From Ciona savignyi (lineage: Eukaryota; Chordata; Ascidiacea; Phlebobranchia; Cionidae): DNA of 64,000 nt. Where the stretch lies: the NCBI GenBank assembly GCA_000149265.1, contig CH003203.1, positions 99,349 through 163,348 on the forward strand. The letters are read 5' to 3'. Below the pieces are notes generated by a model. The model saw only the letters and a list, made by a program, of their open reading frames with translations. It did not search any database and had not been told where the DNA came from. Positions 1 to 15,000 of the stretch are shown piece after piece (position 1 is the stretch's first letter; every line of letters starts with the position of its first letter). A program made the position numbers and the translations under genes.

Positions 1-20
1 CAATATAACATTAGTTTTAC

Positions 21-3000
21 CCAATGCACCGAAGATGGCGTTTGGAAGCCAATCAATGTAATCCTGCAATGAGATTATGAAGGGAGCGAGAATTCCACCG
101 ATTCTTGCGCTCAGCGAACCAATTCCAACTCCATTGCTCCTGGCGATTAACGCATGGAATTAAAGATCGGATAAGATTGTTTATATTTTATATACCGAAT
201 GAGAAAAGTAGCCGGATAAAGAATTCTAGTAGGATTAAAACCAATCCCTTTAAGTTAAGCTATAGTCAATGTGTACATTGAATGTCGACTGAACCCAGTG
301 AATGAATGAAAGTATTTGTTGGTTAATTCACCAAGAATAGTCCGTAAATAAAGATGCCTTAAAACATACATGACCCCACAAAGAACAAAAAAACATAAAA
401 TTGTTTATTTATTTACTAATTTGTGGCACTGTATAACCCATAACATTACACCAGTGGGATTTTTAATAAGGTTTTCATTTTTTATTTAAATTTGTATAAA
501 AGAATCGATTCTCTACTTTTGTTCGGGTTTAAGAAAATCAATGCTCTATTTTCGTCAATATGTGATTACCTCACGACCGTGGGGTACGACTCAGCGGTGA
601 TGTTATAGACAACACTGAAAGAACCAGAGATCCCACACTTGGCAGCGAACGCAAAGACAAGACCAAGCGTTTCCAAATCTGAAATCAAACCATACTATAG
701 ATAACACTTAATATGACTTGCTTTAAATATGTCACTTATGGATTGTTTGTGCAGAGCAGACAGAAGTTCTACTCGCGTATTGTTATTTTTGCTGGTTGAA
801 CGGTTGTTAATTAAGGCTTGATCTTCCTACATTACGGTCCATATTGCGAGCTGAACAGTAAAAAGACTTAATAGTTTACTTGCTCTTAGATCGCCTACTT
901 TGTGATATAGTAGTTATCTTGTAATTTTTGTTTCAACAGTAGCAGTTACGTTCGTATATTTGTGGTGCAAATGTCTCTTATTGTGCAAGTATCTTATATG
1001 AAAACTATTCAATTATACAAGTGTATGAAGCGTCTTTTACGAGGTGCGAAAGTTTCGCCTTGGAGGCGTTTTAACATCTTTTAATTACTATGGAAAAAAA
1101 TTATTTACGCTTTAATCTGCAAAAAAACATATGTCAGCTTAGATACAACCCATAACAACGCAACCCACTGATACGTCACTGATCTACATCCAGATGCTCA
1201 CCTGCATTGTCTCCTTTAAATTCGTTGATAATAACACTTATGACGAGCCCGAAGCCGGCAATAAAGAGCATCGCGGCCAACAACGCCCTTCTACCCACCC
1301 TGTCCATTGCGAACATGCAGAATATATTGGAGCCCATTCCCATGACCCCATCTACAAGTGAATGGGGTTTAATCGTAATAGCTTGTGTGGTAACAGCTGG
1401 ACTCACTTAAAGCGTTGTTGACGAATATGTTGCCAGCCAAAGCTCCAGCGTTCAACGAAACCCCATAGAACACAAAGCTGTTTACAAACCTGTAATGCTA
1501 AGCAATATTAACAATATGAACATCAAAGCACATTAACCACAGAGCGTACGAACAACAAAAAGAATAAATGGGGGAGTTGATTTGAATAACAAAATTAGTA
1601 AAAAAAAATATATAAATGTTCAGAAAATTCCTATGATGTGGATACCATTGCTTATGTGTTCGACGTAATAATTGTGATTTGCTATACTTAATTTCGATTA
1701 ATTTCGATATAACCAAAGTAATTCAAAATCATTTTTATTTGAATCTTGATTTTAAAATGCACCCCCCCCCCCCCCCCCACAGATATAAATACGGATGACA
1801 CGCCCACTAGTGATCACTTTCACTTTACCAACTGAACATAAGCAGAATAGTCGTTCGTCTTATTCCGGGCTTTTTGAACAAATCCAAAGATGAATATGAC
1901 CTCATATCCGACCGCTTGTTATCCTGGAATATAAAGTTTGCTTAAATGGGTGAATTAACTGACACTTTGTATGTGTATATACGGACGGTTGGGAATATAC
2001 ATATTAAAGAATTTATCTAAAGTTATCGTCGGATAAATCGATAGGGAAATTGTGTGTTGAAGTGTTACATATGAATGAATTTGTTTTTGCAGTATTTTCG
2101 ATTTAATTCGGTGGATTTAGGACATAACAGGGTATTCAATATTCATGTGAATTGGAAAACGCATGGAGCGTTATCACACGGACAAAAGTCAGATAATTCA
2201 ACTTACAAAGATATACAAGTTTATTCATTTTTTAAGTTAATGTACAATCTTTTTTATTCCATTATAGTATATTATCACGTCAAATTTTGTCAAAAGTAGT
2301 GTTAGGACTCAGAGAACTAATACAAAACAGTTTATTCTTTCTAGCAACAGTCGTCTGGCCGAATGGTTTAAGCTATCGTTATTTATATTGTCCTTATTTA
2401 AAAAAAAACGATCTTAGAGACGCTCATCATGGGATAGGAACTTAGCCCAGTAATTTTTTTTAAAACAATTACCTTCTCTTTCTCGTTTGAAACATCAGCA
2501 GAAGCCCAGTCTTCATCAGTGAGTTCAACTCCATTCATTTGCGCCATCCTTAAAGTAGTCTGGAATATGACGCCATGCAGGCATGTAAAGCAGATCATTA
2601 TTATAGAATGCGAAATGATTTATTTTTCACACTGAAGTGGCAACACTGAAAGAAGGGAAAGAAGAAAGAAGGGAAGGAGAAAAACTGCACACTAAAATTA
2701 CGTAAAGTAATTTAAACCCTGTATACACTAATAACCAACCTTAACTCCAACCCCCATGTTTAAAACTAACTCTATTGTCATAATCTTCATTTTATCGTCC
2801 GTTTAGTTTTCCCAAACTGAGGTATGTTTCGAGCGCGTGATACTTTAGATATACCTATGTATTGAGATATTATGTCATAAGGCAAGTAACGGTGAAATGG
2901 GTTATGGAACAAATCGCCACGATATTTTTCATTGTTGAACAAGTTCAAAGGTGTCGGTAATGCCTTTCAAAAACTAAAATGTAATAGCAATAAGACTTTG

Positions 3001-6000
3001 TGGTGAATCGCTGGTTCGATTTGTGATCATAATTCGATTTTATATAATTTTTGCTTATGTGCTATGTTAAAGTGTGAATTACTGGAAAACTGTTTGCGTC
3101 GTATTTACGACCCATTGCAGTAAGTTTAGTTGGTGCAATGTCCGCTGCTTTTATTACAAACGCGACCCATTTCACAGAGATAAAATAGCCGTCCACACCT
3201 TATCTGTCCCCGTGACCTATATTTATTTGGTATATATTGTCGTGATTTTATGAACCAAAAAAACAACTAGCAGAATGAACTAACTTAAATGCCGAATAAA
3301 AACAAGAAGTTGCAGTGTGATCTATGTATGTAGACATTATCAAAAATCAGTGTCAGTCACCGACCATTGCAACGAGAAGGACAGCCTAAGGTGAACTTTC
3401 GGCTAAGCGACGAGCACCAGCCGAATGCGCCTGCCCCTACAATAACAAGTGCGACCAAGACTATTAAAGAAAAAGCAGGGGTGCTATATTGTTGAGCCCG
3501 ACGTGATTTGAACGCGCAACTTTCTCCAGAAGAGTGTGTGACCCGAGCTTAATTTTAAGAAGAAACCGCTATCAAGAAAGTTAAAGAAACTGAGCAAAAC
3601 CATTTTAAAAAAAGAAACCGCCTGAAGCATCTTCGGTCTGACAACAACCGAATAAGATCTACCATTTGTTAAAGGAAATCCTCCGATTACACCAAGACGT
3701 CGACAGAAATCGATCGTATCAAGAGAAAGAAGTTTCCACCAAAGTCTGCAGGGGAAGTTCACCATTCGCCGTTGGAATCTCGAAGAGCGAAGAAAGAAAA
3801 ATCTATCTACGACCAAGACTGTATTTTTATTTTTTAATATTTTGTATAGCAATCCAAGGCCACCTAGCAACTTTGATTTGCTTGCAAAAGTTAGTGGTAG
3901 ACATTAGTTGGTCGATATATACCTCGAGATTACGATTATGCAAAATAACGGTGTGACATTTCACAGGTTTGCAAACAGAAGGAACACATCGACACAAGTT
4001 TCACTTTCCAGGACACAGGATCATAAAAAGGTTAGTAGCGCTTGCGATATTTTGCCATATGACCCCCCTATACGTCCATACAGCAACCGCCTAAAGAGTA
4101 AATCAGGCGCGTCTATGTCTAATTCTTGTCTGTCGTGTAAATTTAAAATTGACGCGCCGTTTAAATTATGTTTTCGTTGTCGCTTTGGCGTACATGGTCG
4201 TCGGCAAGTCCGAAAATTAAAAAATCGTAAGCGTGAACGCTTTAACAGAAGGTTTCCGAAACGAGTGTCAAAATCCGCTCCTCCCAGGTCATTGTTTGTC
4301 GCTGACTATAAGACTGGTACGCGCTATTTGGTAGATGAAAGTGAGGAATGTTCAGTTCTACCTCCAATGGATAATGTTAAGTCATTATTTAATTCCAGAA
4401 ATTGTTCATCTACGTTGAATGACACTAATATCAAAGTGTCTGGTAAAGAAAATGTTTTTGTAACTTTTATGGGCGTAGGTAAATTTCGTTGGAGTTTTCG
4501 CGTTGGAAATGTACTTCATCCCGTAATTGGTAGGGATTTCTTGCAGTATTTTGGTTTTAAAGTAGATGCGCAAAATTGTCGCCTCGTCAGAGTTTCTACG
4601 TATAAACGCGTCTCTGACATACGTCTCCAAAGCAAGCGCAGCCTATCTTTTGTATATGGCAGACGTGCCCGTAATCACAACGCCAGTTTTCTCCCTTCGC
4701 TGTCCAATGTAGTTCCTTATATTCCAAAGTTTTCTCTTCCAAAAGATAAATATTTCGTTTTGTCTCAAATTAAAGAAAATGTTGAGACTTGCCGTCTGAG
4801 TGCGTCGAATGATCCGGAGTCGTTGCATTTAGTTAAGTCCGTTTTTACAAACACCGCAGAACTTAATAAATTAGCTACGGCTGTGTTTCCCGTTTGCAAA
4901 CTGTCGGTTCCAATTAAAGATAAAATATAAGAGATCGTACTGCCCACAACGAATCGCCTAACACCACCTATTCCCCACGCGTTACGTATCCTCGCCTGTT
5001 CCCCAACGAGCAACGACGCCACCGCCAATTCCACGTCGAGTCACATTATGTATGTAGAACCTGTGTTGTACCAAGTTTGATCGGACGTATTGCCATATAG
5101 TTCATAATTTGTAGTAGCGCTGCGTTATGTGTCACCGACCTTCAACGTGTCTAATATTAATCGTTATTACCTTTCGCCACCTTGATGTCTATGTTTGTCG
5201 CCCTATCGCACTGCGAGGCTGTTTATTTTTTGACTCTTACGCTTATCAGCGAATATATATGGTTCTGATTTTACTTACTTGGTTGGCGAAAGTATGGCTC
5301 CATGGGGTCATGTGATACGATTCGTGGCGTTGCTGCCTTAATTGTGAGATGGCACAATTTCGATTAAAACTACACAACAGTTATGCACGCACTCACATAC
5401 AATGCACCAGTTTGTTATGCATGGTTGTGTGACCGAATGTGATTGGCCAAACATATCCTACTAGTTTTTGCAGGTTCTACTATATGCTACGTGGCGTTGT
5501 GACAGCTAACGAAGAATTTGTTTCTCACCATCGAATTTCACCACAACGGAAATAGTACTTTGTTTAAGAAAACCCGAAAAAAGGAAATGTTGTGGTGAAT
5601 CGCTGGTTCGATTTGTGATCATAATTCGATTTTATATAATTTTTGCTTATGTGCTATGTTAAAGTGTGAATTACTGGAAAACTATTTGCGTCGTATTTAC
5701 GACCCATTGCAGTAAGTTTAGTTGGTGCAATGTCCGCTGCTTTTATTACAAACGCGACCCATTTCACAGAGATAAAATAGCCGTCCACACCTTGTCTGTC
5801 CCCGTGACCTATATTTATTTGGTATATATTGTCGTGATTTTATGAACCAAAAAAACAACTAGCAGAATGAACTAACTTAAATGCCGAATAAAAACAAGAA
5901 GTTGCAGTGTGATCTATGTATGTAGACATTATCAAAAATCAGTATCAGTCACCGACCATTGCAACGAGAAGGACAGCCTAAGGTGAACTTTCGGCTAAGC

Positions 6001-9000
6001 GACGAGCACCAGCCGAATGCGCCTGCCCCTACAATAACAAGTGCGACCAAGACTATTAAAGAAAAAGCAGGGGTGCTATAACTTAACAAAACATAAAGAA
6101 TTCCATCCAACTTTTGAAGAACTTACAATTTTTGCCGCTTCGTTCTTCCCCTTGGTGAACAGCCAACGTGGAGACTCAGGTATAATGATTGCAAATACCA
6201 GGAAAGGAAGACTTAAGATTGTACACACGAACTAAAGAAGAGAAAGAACAATGTGTTTTAATGCTTTGTTCAAAGCGTAAAACGATATTCTTTTTATTTC
6301 CGTGGAAAAACGCAGGGCCCTTTATTACACGACCCCCTTCGTCCACCGTTGAGTTACCGGAGCTATTTCATTGTGTTGTTAATGATTGAAAAGCTCTTGC
6401 AATTTCGTTGAACCTATTAATTTACGGGACCTAGGTAATGTAAGTTTTTCTGTTAAATGACACAACCAACTAGCAAGTGACCAGTTTCGAATAGTAAACT
6501 TTTAGCTGAATGGCAATAAGACACAGTCAGACACATCAAGCTTTTCATTCTTTGCTTTGAAGAAACTTAACCAAAGAGCAAATTGGCATCATTTTTTGTA
6601 TTTGTGACACCAAGTGCAGTTATGAAACCGATTATACTCCATCGAAATCTTACCATGTTTTCATGCCAGTCCCTCCAGTTATAGGCCAACCCAGATAACG
6701 TCATGTACCCAATACTGTAGAAACACTGGTATGTCAAACCAAAGACTCCCCTCCACCGATAACCCGACATTTCCATAACTGAATAATAAGGGTTGGTGAG
6801 TTTAACAACCTTAAAAAGATCTCAATCGTGCACAAGACACTACAATAGCTTGGATAACCCGACGATGGGTGTAAGAAACTCTACAATTTCTCGTGATAAT
6901 TCTCCCGGGTTTTAATCATTCGGGGATAAACATAAATAACCTAATAGCCTTTCTAATCACAGCATTAAATTACAAATATGTGTAAGGCCATGTGACCGAA
7001 TGGTTTACGCGACCGATACATTTTATCTATAACGAATTTTATACATAAAAACGTCCTTGATTACGAACCCATTGTGGTCTCGAAACCTCGATAAAAAAAT
7101 AAAAACTACAACTCACTGTAAACAAATGTTCCAATGGCAGTTCCAAATTGAAAAGCGGCCGTTCCTGCCCGAAACGTCATGTACATTTCAACACTTGTGC
7201 TGAAAGTTACGCCAAACATACAACCCATCATGCCCATGAATGAAACGATGATAGTCGGTTTTCGGCCGAACGTAGACCACGAACAAATTAAATATCTAAT
7301 ATTAACTAGAATTTGTCAACCCCGTATTTTAACCACTACTATTTATAACACATTTTGTTGGAAACCGCTAGATTTAAATAATTGTAAAACACGTGATGTC
7401 GTGCTTCAAGTATAAAAGTTCGTTATTAACACGAGGTCGTGTTGGTGAGCGATCGTGCTGCAATAAAACAACAGTTAACGACAAGATCATCTAGTGTAAT
7501 CAATTAGGTACCGCAAGGTAATTAGTAATAGAACTTATTAACATAGTCGCAGTGAAGCTGAAAACCTAAAGACGGTAGCCTAGCGACAATTACGCTGATT
7601 ACACGATCCGAAAATGGATATTTATTCGTTGGCTAGTGGAGCCATCGGTAAGAGTAAAAAGATTTAAAGTGCAATTATTCTGCATTGTGCTGGTGCTCAG
7701 ATCATTGAAGTTTCAAGGCATTTTGTTTATGGAGAAAATGAAAGCAAAGATGACCCTGAAAATCTGATGGACAAAATTGCAGAACATTGTATTCCGAAAC
7801 AGAATATAGTTGTTGAGTCCTTTAGGTTTTGGAACATTGAACTGTGTGAACCATTTGATTGATTGAGATATAGATAGAATGCTGCGTGATAAAATAGTAT
7901 TTACTGTGGATGGAAAATTGCAAGAAATCTTGCTCAGAGAAAATGATCTGACATTGAGTAAAACCATTCAAATAAGCAGAGCATATGAACTGTCTGGAAA
8001 ACAATCAATAAAGATAAAAGCAAGAAGCAATCAAATCCAAAAAGCCACTATAGGAAGAAGAAATGTAAAGAACACAAGATATTCATCAGTTTCCCACAAA
8101 GAGTGTGATTTTTGTGGTAATATACATAAAAGGGGAAAGTTAATTATGTGGAACCAGACTTCCTTCAAACGTCTCGGTAAGGCAACACTAGAAGTAAGAA
8201 ATGTTAAAGATTGCTCTGTATCAGATGTAACATTTGAGGTTGTCAAAAACAGTTATAATTGTTTACTGGGTCTGTCAACCATAAGAAGGAAGAACTTGAT
8301 AACTGTTAATGAGGATGTCGTACCGACATAATTGGCTGTTGGCGAGATCGTTCCAGAAAACTACAAGGAACAAAAGAAATCGCTAAATGACGAAGGACGG
8401 TCTAAATTCACGATGCGATCAACGCATCTTCTAAATTCAACGTGCGGAGATAATCCAATGTATCGAGCGCAAAAATAATCTATTGTGCGTTTTTAGATAT
8501 TCTGCATCCCATTTTTTCCCTTGGAGCCAAATCGCATATAAAAGACATCATTTCATCAGAGAGAGACAGACACCAGTTGTCTAGGCTTACAGCACTGTGT
8601 TCCAAATCCATAGTATGTATAGCCTAGGCTCTTGTGGCCTTCAGGGCGGGTATACGCTTAACGTACCCTACAGCCCGTCCCCATTTATAAAAGTACGTAC
8701 CCGGTTATGCTTATGAATTATTTTACTTGCACCGTTGCGTTATCGGAGTCAAACTGTAATAATAAAGTAAAACTGCTACCCGTCTATCTAGTATAATATA
8801 TAAACGAAAAGGAAATTAAATAACCAGCCGCTACAAGGACAATTTCATTTCTAAAGTGGAAACTGCCTCTGGCCTGGGGGATTTAGTAATAGCAACTTTA
8901 CAAGTGGATGGTTCAGTTAAACCAAGAGTATTGCCATGCCGTAGGATTCCGATTGCAATCCAAGACAAAGTAAAATTCGAGATTAATATTCTTGTGGAGG

Positions 9001-12000
9001 GGGGAATACTTGTAGCATATCGTATACAAATATTAGATTATATTATTCCATGTTCAAAGTATTTTTATGTTTTAAACGTCGCTTTTGTGTTTGATGTTTT
9101 TCTCACGTGTTTTATTATTTTTTACGTAATTATCACCTTGTACGGTCCTTTGTATTTCCTCTGATTTAAATCATTAACATAGTTTTCCCACCTAATTCCC
9201 CATAGTTAGTCAAACGTGCAGATGTGAAACGCCTCGCACGTAAACTTTTCGCACCTTTTAAATTCCCTATATAATCTGGAAATTTGAATAGTATAATATA
9301 ACCTACCTCAACCTAAGTAACTTGCGCCAGACTATATAATTCGCATTTAGAATAAGTAACCTGCACCACAAGTATTTAAAGACGTAAAATACAATTATAC
9401 TGAACAAGGAATCAAATTTTGGAATTGAGAAGAGATTAAGCAACGAAGAAATATTGGTCACTATAATTATTAGTGTGCGTTCTGTGGAGAATAGACTTTC
9501 CGCTGCGCAGCTCGCGAGAGACCGTTAGGCAGCCAGCCTAAACAAGCTCAGCTAACGCCTCGGTCAGTTAAACTACCCAAAAGCAAGCGCGAGTCCATAT
9601 TGGCGACTTCCGTAAAGTGAACTCGAACACGCAACCTGTCTAGAAGAAATTTTGAGGCCTGAAGTTTTATCGAAGCTGAAGATTTACAGAGATAAGAGTC
9701 CGAAGCAAGAAGAAAACAAGAGAAGTTGTGTCAGCTGTAAGAACAAAAGACGCTATCGTTAAAAGCAGATATCAATCTTTCACTACGAACTTTCTCCGAA
9801 TTTTCGACATATAAGATTTGCTGCACGAGTATTCATCGCATCGACGCCTTTGAAGATAGAACTAGGAGCCTGACGAGCTGCATCGAGAGTATCGTATTAT
9901 TTAACTATTTTACTATCGTAGTTATATTTTCTTATATATTTTTTTTTCAAACGACTAAGTATTTTCAAGGTAGTCTTAATTTTTATAATATTTAATATTT
10001 TTTTGCATTCTAAATCAGGATTTTTGGGCCCCAATATTAATAAGCAGTCATGCGCAGATTCGGATGTTCATTTGCTAGACCAAACACCACACCACAAAGG
10101 CACCGGACGGAAGACCCATTTGCCAGTCCAGAGCTACACGAGCAAGCTATTCCTCAACATGAACAGGTCAGTGATGTTTTTGATTGTGCTCTGGGATTTC
10201 CGGGTTATTCGCACGTGAACGCTCCGCCCACCACCATTTTGCGCGAAACCGATAGTCGCAATCCCTTGCTAGAACATATTCCAATGACCACGGAATTGCC
10301 CCCGACTGCTAATTTTGACCAGAATATGGCCTCCACTCCACATGTCTGTTATATAAAGGCTACGAAAAAGACCGTTGAGTTGCCGCCTTTTACGGAGAAA
10401 TCTCCCGAACATTGGTTTGCTAGAGCGGAATTATTTTTTTCAAATAACAATGTCCTTTCGGAAGCCGGTAAATACGAGTCCGTACTGATGGCATTAAACG
10501 AGTCGCAATTTTCTCGTGTGGTCGATTGCACCGATGCCTTAGCTGATCTCCCTTTTATATCTCTTAAGAATGCACTTTTAAAGCGATATGGTCGTAGTGA
10601 GAATGAAAAGCTCGAGACTTTGCTTGAAACGACTGAGCTTGGTGAAAATTCGCCTAGTGATTTTGTGGCTAGAATGAAATCACTGCTCGGATTGAATAGA
10701 AATCAGGATTCGTGGATTTTGTTTATGCGTAATAGACTTTTAAAATGCCTTCCTCCAGATGTCTCTATGGTGCTCAAAGCGTTGTGCCATTTAAGCCTTG
10801 ATGAATTGGCTTCTAGGGCCGACTCAATGATAATAGGGCACAAGCCTGTGTTGTCGGAAAGTTACTTACACCAACGCAAACAGGCGCTAATTAACGAATC
10901 CTTAGAACGTCGCTTAGAATCTATTACGAGTTCATTGCAACAGTTAACGGCTCGTTCTCGCCCGGTGTATGACCAACCGACGGACAATTACGATAGACGT
11001 CCGACCGATTTTGTCTCCCGTGAATCTCCTCCTTTACGGCGCCGGGACAGTTTCCGTGGGGGGATCGCCGCCCCGGAACTCCTCGTAATTACAATCGTAG
11101 TCCGCGTAGGTTTTGTTATTTTCACAACCGGTTTGGAAGAAACGCTGAGCGATGTGTCCAGCCCTGTAATTGGAATGCATTCAATACTACTGCTCCAAAA
11201 AAACTAATTACGCACCTCGTTGTCGATGCCAGCGAATCACAAACGAGTGCAGTTTTGTGGGTTTCCAGTTTTAATTGCTCAAATCCTAATTTGTTCTTCG
11301 TGTCTGACCGCATTCACGGCCTGTCGTTTTTAGTCGATACCGGTTCCCAAATTTCGTGTATCACACCGGGTGTCGCCGGTAGATCAGTCGGTAGTTCAAC
11401 TTTAGGGCTTCGTGCTTTGAATGGATCGCGAATCGAAACCTTCGGGGAACAACTTTTAACTATATCGTTGCATAACATAGGTCCTTTTCGCTGGAGGTTC
11501 TGTGTGGCAAATGTTAGATATCCCATCCTAGGCAGCGATTTTCTTGCTCGTTTTGGAATTGCTGTAGACGTGCGTAATCGTCGTATTTTTCGAGTGCCTA
11601 CGACTAGGAACTTATACCGTCCCAACCCCCAAAATGCACGCTGGTCCCCAGGCAATCGTTTCCGTCGTTCCATGCCATACCGTCCTGTTTCTTTTCGAAT
11701 CGAGAGTGCCTGCTCGTCCTTAGGTTATGGCATCAGATGTCAAGGAGTTTACAGACGTATTTGACTTATTCCCGGAGGCATTTGACGAGAATAGGTTTCT
11801 TGAACCGGTTAAGCACGACGTCGTGCATGAGTTAGAAACCAATGGTTATCCTGTAAGATGTCGTGTCCGTCGCCTTGACCCCGTTAAACTGAGAGCGGCA
11901 AAGCAGGAGATCGCGAAACTTGTAGACAAAGGGATTTTGCGTCGCTCAAATTCGGCTTACGCCAGTCCGTTGCACCTGGTTAAGAAAGATTCTGGGTTTC

Positions 12001-15000
12001 GTGTGACGGTTGATTACAGAATGTTAAATTTGATTACTGTGCCTTCTCGATATCCAATTCCACTCTTGGCCGATATGACTTTTTTAGTAAGATAGACTTG
12101 AAGTCCGGTTATTTTCAAGTCCCTGTGAGACCGTCCGATGTCCATAAGACAGCGGTCATTACCCAATTCGGTTTGTTCGAGTTTACCCGCTTAAGTTTAG
12201 GTCTGCGAAATAGTGGTGCAACTTTCCAAATGTTAATGGATAAGGTGTTCTCCGATCTTCCCTTTCTGTTCGTGTATATCGACGATTTGATTGTCCACAG
12301 CATGAATAGGGAACAGCACGTTGAGCATCTGTTAACAGTATTTGAGCGTGTCAACAAATTTGGCTTAATTTTAAATAAGGAAAAATGTGTTTTTGGCGTA
12401 GATACTTTAGATTTTCTTGGCCACACTGTAAACAAGGAGGGTATTAAGCCTCCTGCATCCAAAGTCGCCGCTATTGTCGATTTCCCCGCCTCCTGTTGAC
12501 GTTCGGGGTTTAAGAGGTTTTATTGGAGCTTGTAATTTTTACTCGAAGTTCGTTAAGCACTACGCCACGACAATGGCTCCATTAAATGCGATGATATCGC
12601 CCAAGCTTAGAAGGCGCGAACCAATAGTTTGGAACGACGCGGCGGTCGCTGCTTTTACAAAAATCAAGAAGGTAATAGCTCACGATGTAACGCTTACTTT
12701 CCCAATAGCGGATGCCGAGACTCGATTAGTAACTGACGCTAGTACAGTTGCTGTTGCCAGCGTCCTCGAACAGAAAGTCAATGGTAGTTGGGCACCCCTG
12801 TCGTATTTTTCGAGAACTCTGACACCCCCAGAGCGGAAATACAGCGCATTTGACTTGGAACTGTTAGCGGTCTACAATTCGTTGAAGCATTTTCGGTATT
12901 ATCTAGAATCACGCTGTTTTACCATATTTACTGATCATAAGCCCCTGGTGTCTGCTTTGTCTAAACGCGTCGAGCTCGCCACACCTAGGCAAAGTCGTCA
13001 CTTAAGTTTTGTGTCCGAATTTAATTGCACAATCGAGCATTTAAGTGGTTCGGACAACACCGTTGCTGATTTCTTGTCGCGTCCCAATGTTAATGCAGTG
13101 TACATTGATAACTCTGGAATTGACTATGTGTCTATGGCCGCTGCTCAGAGTACTGATGAGTCGATTCGCCGTCTGCGCGACTCTCCAGACACCGATTTGA
13201 TTTTAGAATCTCGACTGCTTCCAGAGTATGGTGTTTATTTATGGGGCGACGTATCATTGGGTTCTTTTCGTCCAGTTATACCTGATGGTTTTAGACGGAC
13301 GGTGTTTAATCAGTTCCATTCTCTAGCTCATCCTGGTGTGAGGGGTTCACAAAAGTTGATAAGAAAACGCTTTGTTTGGCAAGGAATCGAATGCGGATGT
13401 TCGCGATTTCACGAAGGCGTGCTTGTCTTGCCAACAGTCAAAAGTTGGACGACACACGTTTTCTAAAATTGATACCATTCCCGTTCCTTCTACCCGATTT
13501 CACTCTGTTCACGTGGACATTGCTGGGCCTTTACCTGCGTGTGACGGGTATAAATACGTGCTTCTTGCGATCGATCGTTTCACGCGTTATCCCGTTGTTG
13601 TGCCTTTAACTAACATCACAGCCGAGACTGTGGTCGATGCGTTCTGTCTGCACTACGTCGCGAATTTTGGCTGTCCATCGCAAATTACGTCTGATCGGGG
13701 TTCACAATTTACCTCATCGTTATGGCACGATATGGCTAAGTTCCTGGGTAGCAAGGTTATACATTGCACCGCTTATCATCCACAGTCTAACGGTATTGCG
13801 GAGAGGTTTTTCAGGACCTTTAAGGCCTCAATTATGGCCAAAGACAATGGTCGTGGGTGGTTGGATAATTTGCCATGGGTTTTACTAGGGTTGCGGGCTG
13901 CTTATAAGCAAGACATGAAGTGTTCAAGTGCAGAGCTTGTTTACGGAAGCGCTCTGAGGTTACCTGGTCAATTTTTTGATTCACCAGATTTTCCTGTGAA
14001 CCGCAGTGCGTTTTTACAACGGCTTTATGAGCATATGTCGACTTTGCGCCCTACCTTGCCCCGGAGACCAGGTAATACAGTCGAACACATTGATCCGCGA
14101 CTGCGAACGTGTTCTCATGTTTTTATTAGGGTAGACGCAGTTAAACGTTCCCTTCAGCGCCCCTATCAAGGCCCGTTTCGTGTATTAAGCCGCGAACGAA
14201 AGTATTTCAAAATTGATTTCGGAAATGTCGAAACCACTGTCTCAATCGATCGACTCAAGCCTGCTAGCACCCTATTAGATGTAACAGAAACATTAGAAAG
14301 TGTATGTCCAAACATGCCTAATGACCTTTGCGATTTAACTGTTGCTGGTGAAAACGACATCACCAGAATAGCAGTTGATCTGGACAATTCGGTCCAACAG
14401 ACTACCTCACCGGTAAGGACAGAAATTGTTCAGCCCGTCAGACAAACCCGTTTTGGTAGAGTATTGCGTAGGCCCGCACGACTGTCGATTTATGAGACAC
14501 ACTTGTAGAACAATGGTAATTCCGGGAACTAAACTGCGCGAAAAGGAAAGCGTCAGGTACAGTTTTCAACTGTACTGGTAATTTATTATAATGTTCGGGT
14601 GCATCAATAAGATGCCGTGAACGCCAACAGCGATGTCAATATGCTACTAAGCTAGATAAGGCTAGATGACTACTTCACTATACCCGCATTAAGAATTTTG
14701 GTGGGCTGACGTTCGTTTGCTAATGGCAAGGATACCGGTCGCGATTATAACATCACTGACGTTAAGAGGTTACGGCTAACTTACTCACGAGTGACACATA
14801 TACACACTCACGCCGACACGCACCCACAGACAGAATGACGTTTGATTATGCTGTTTGATTGTTTGTTTTTTTGCCGCCCAAATTTTCTGTTTTAGTTTTG
14901 CAGGTTCGATCTACCATCACGTGTCTGGAATTATGTCACCAAAGTGTTAAATGAACGTCCGATATGCTCAACGAGATATTAATTTTATATGATCAAATTT

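Larger units (their letters stand above)
2999..6080 (+). mobile_element. Short LTR retrotransposon fossil (Ty3/Gypsy, CsRn1-like), 490-base LTRs
   Basis: Direct repeats at 2999-3488 and 5591-6080 bound a 2.1 kb interior. ACTT flanks both ends (2995-2998 and 6081-6084), a likely target duplication. Just inside the 5' LTR, GAGCCCGACGTGATTTGAAC matches the complement of the 3' end of tRNA-Trp, the primer used by the CsRn1 clade (from memory). The interior carries one gag/protease-type reading frame; no reverse transcriptase, RNase H or integrase is seen, so it looks non-autonomous. The LTRs differ at about three places in 490, so insertion was recent. It lies antisense in SLC22 intron 7. Confidence 0.9.
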
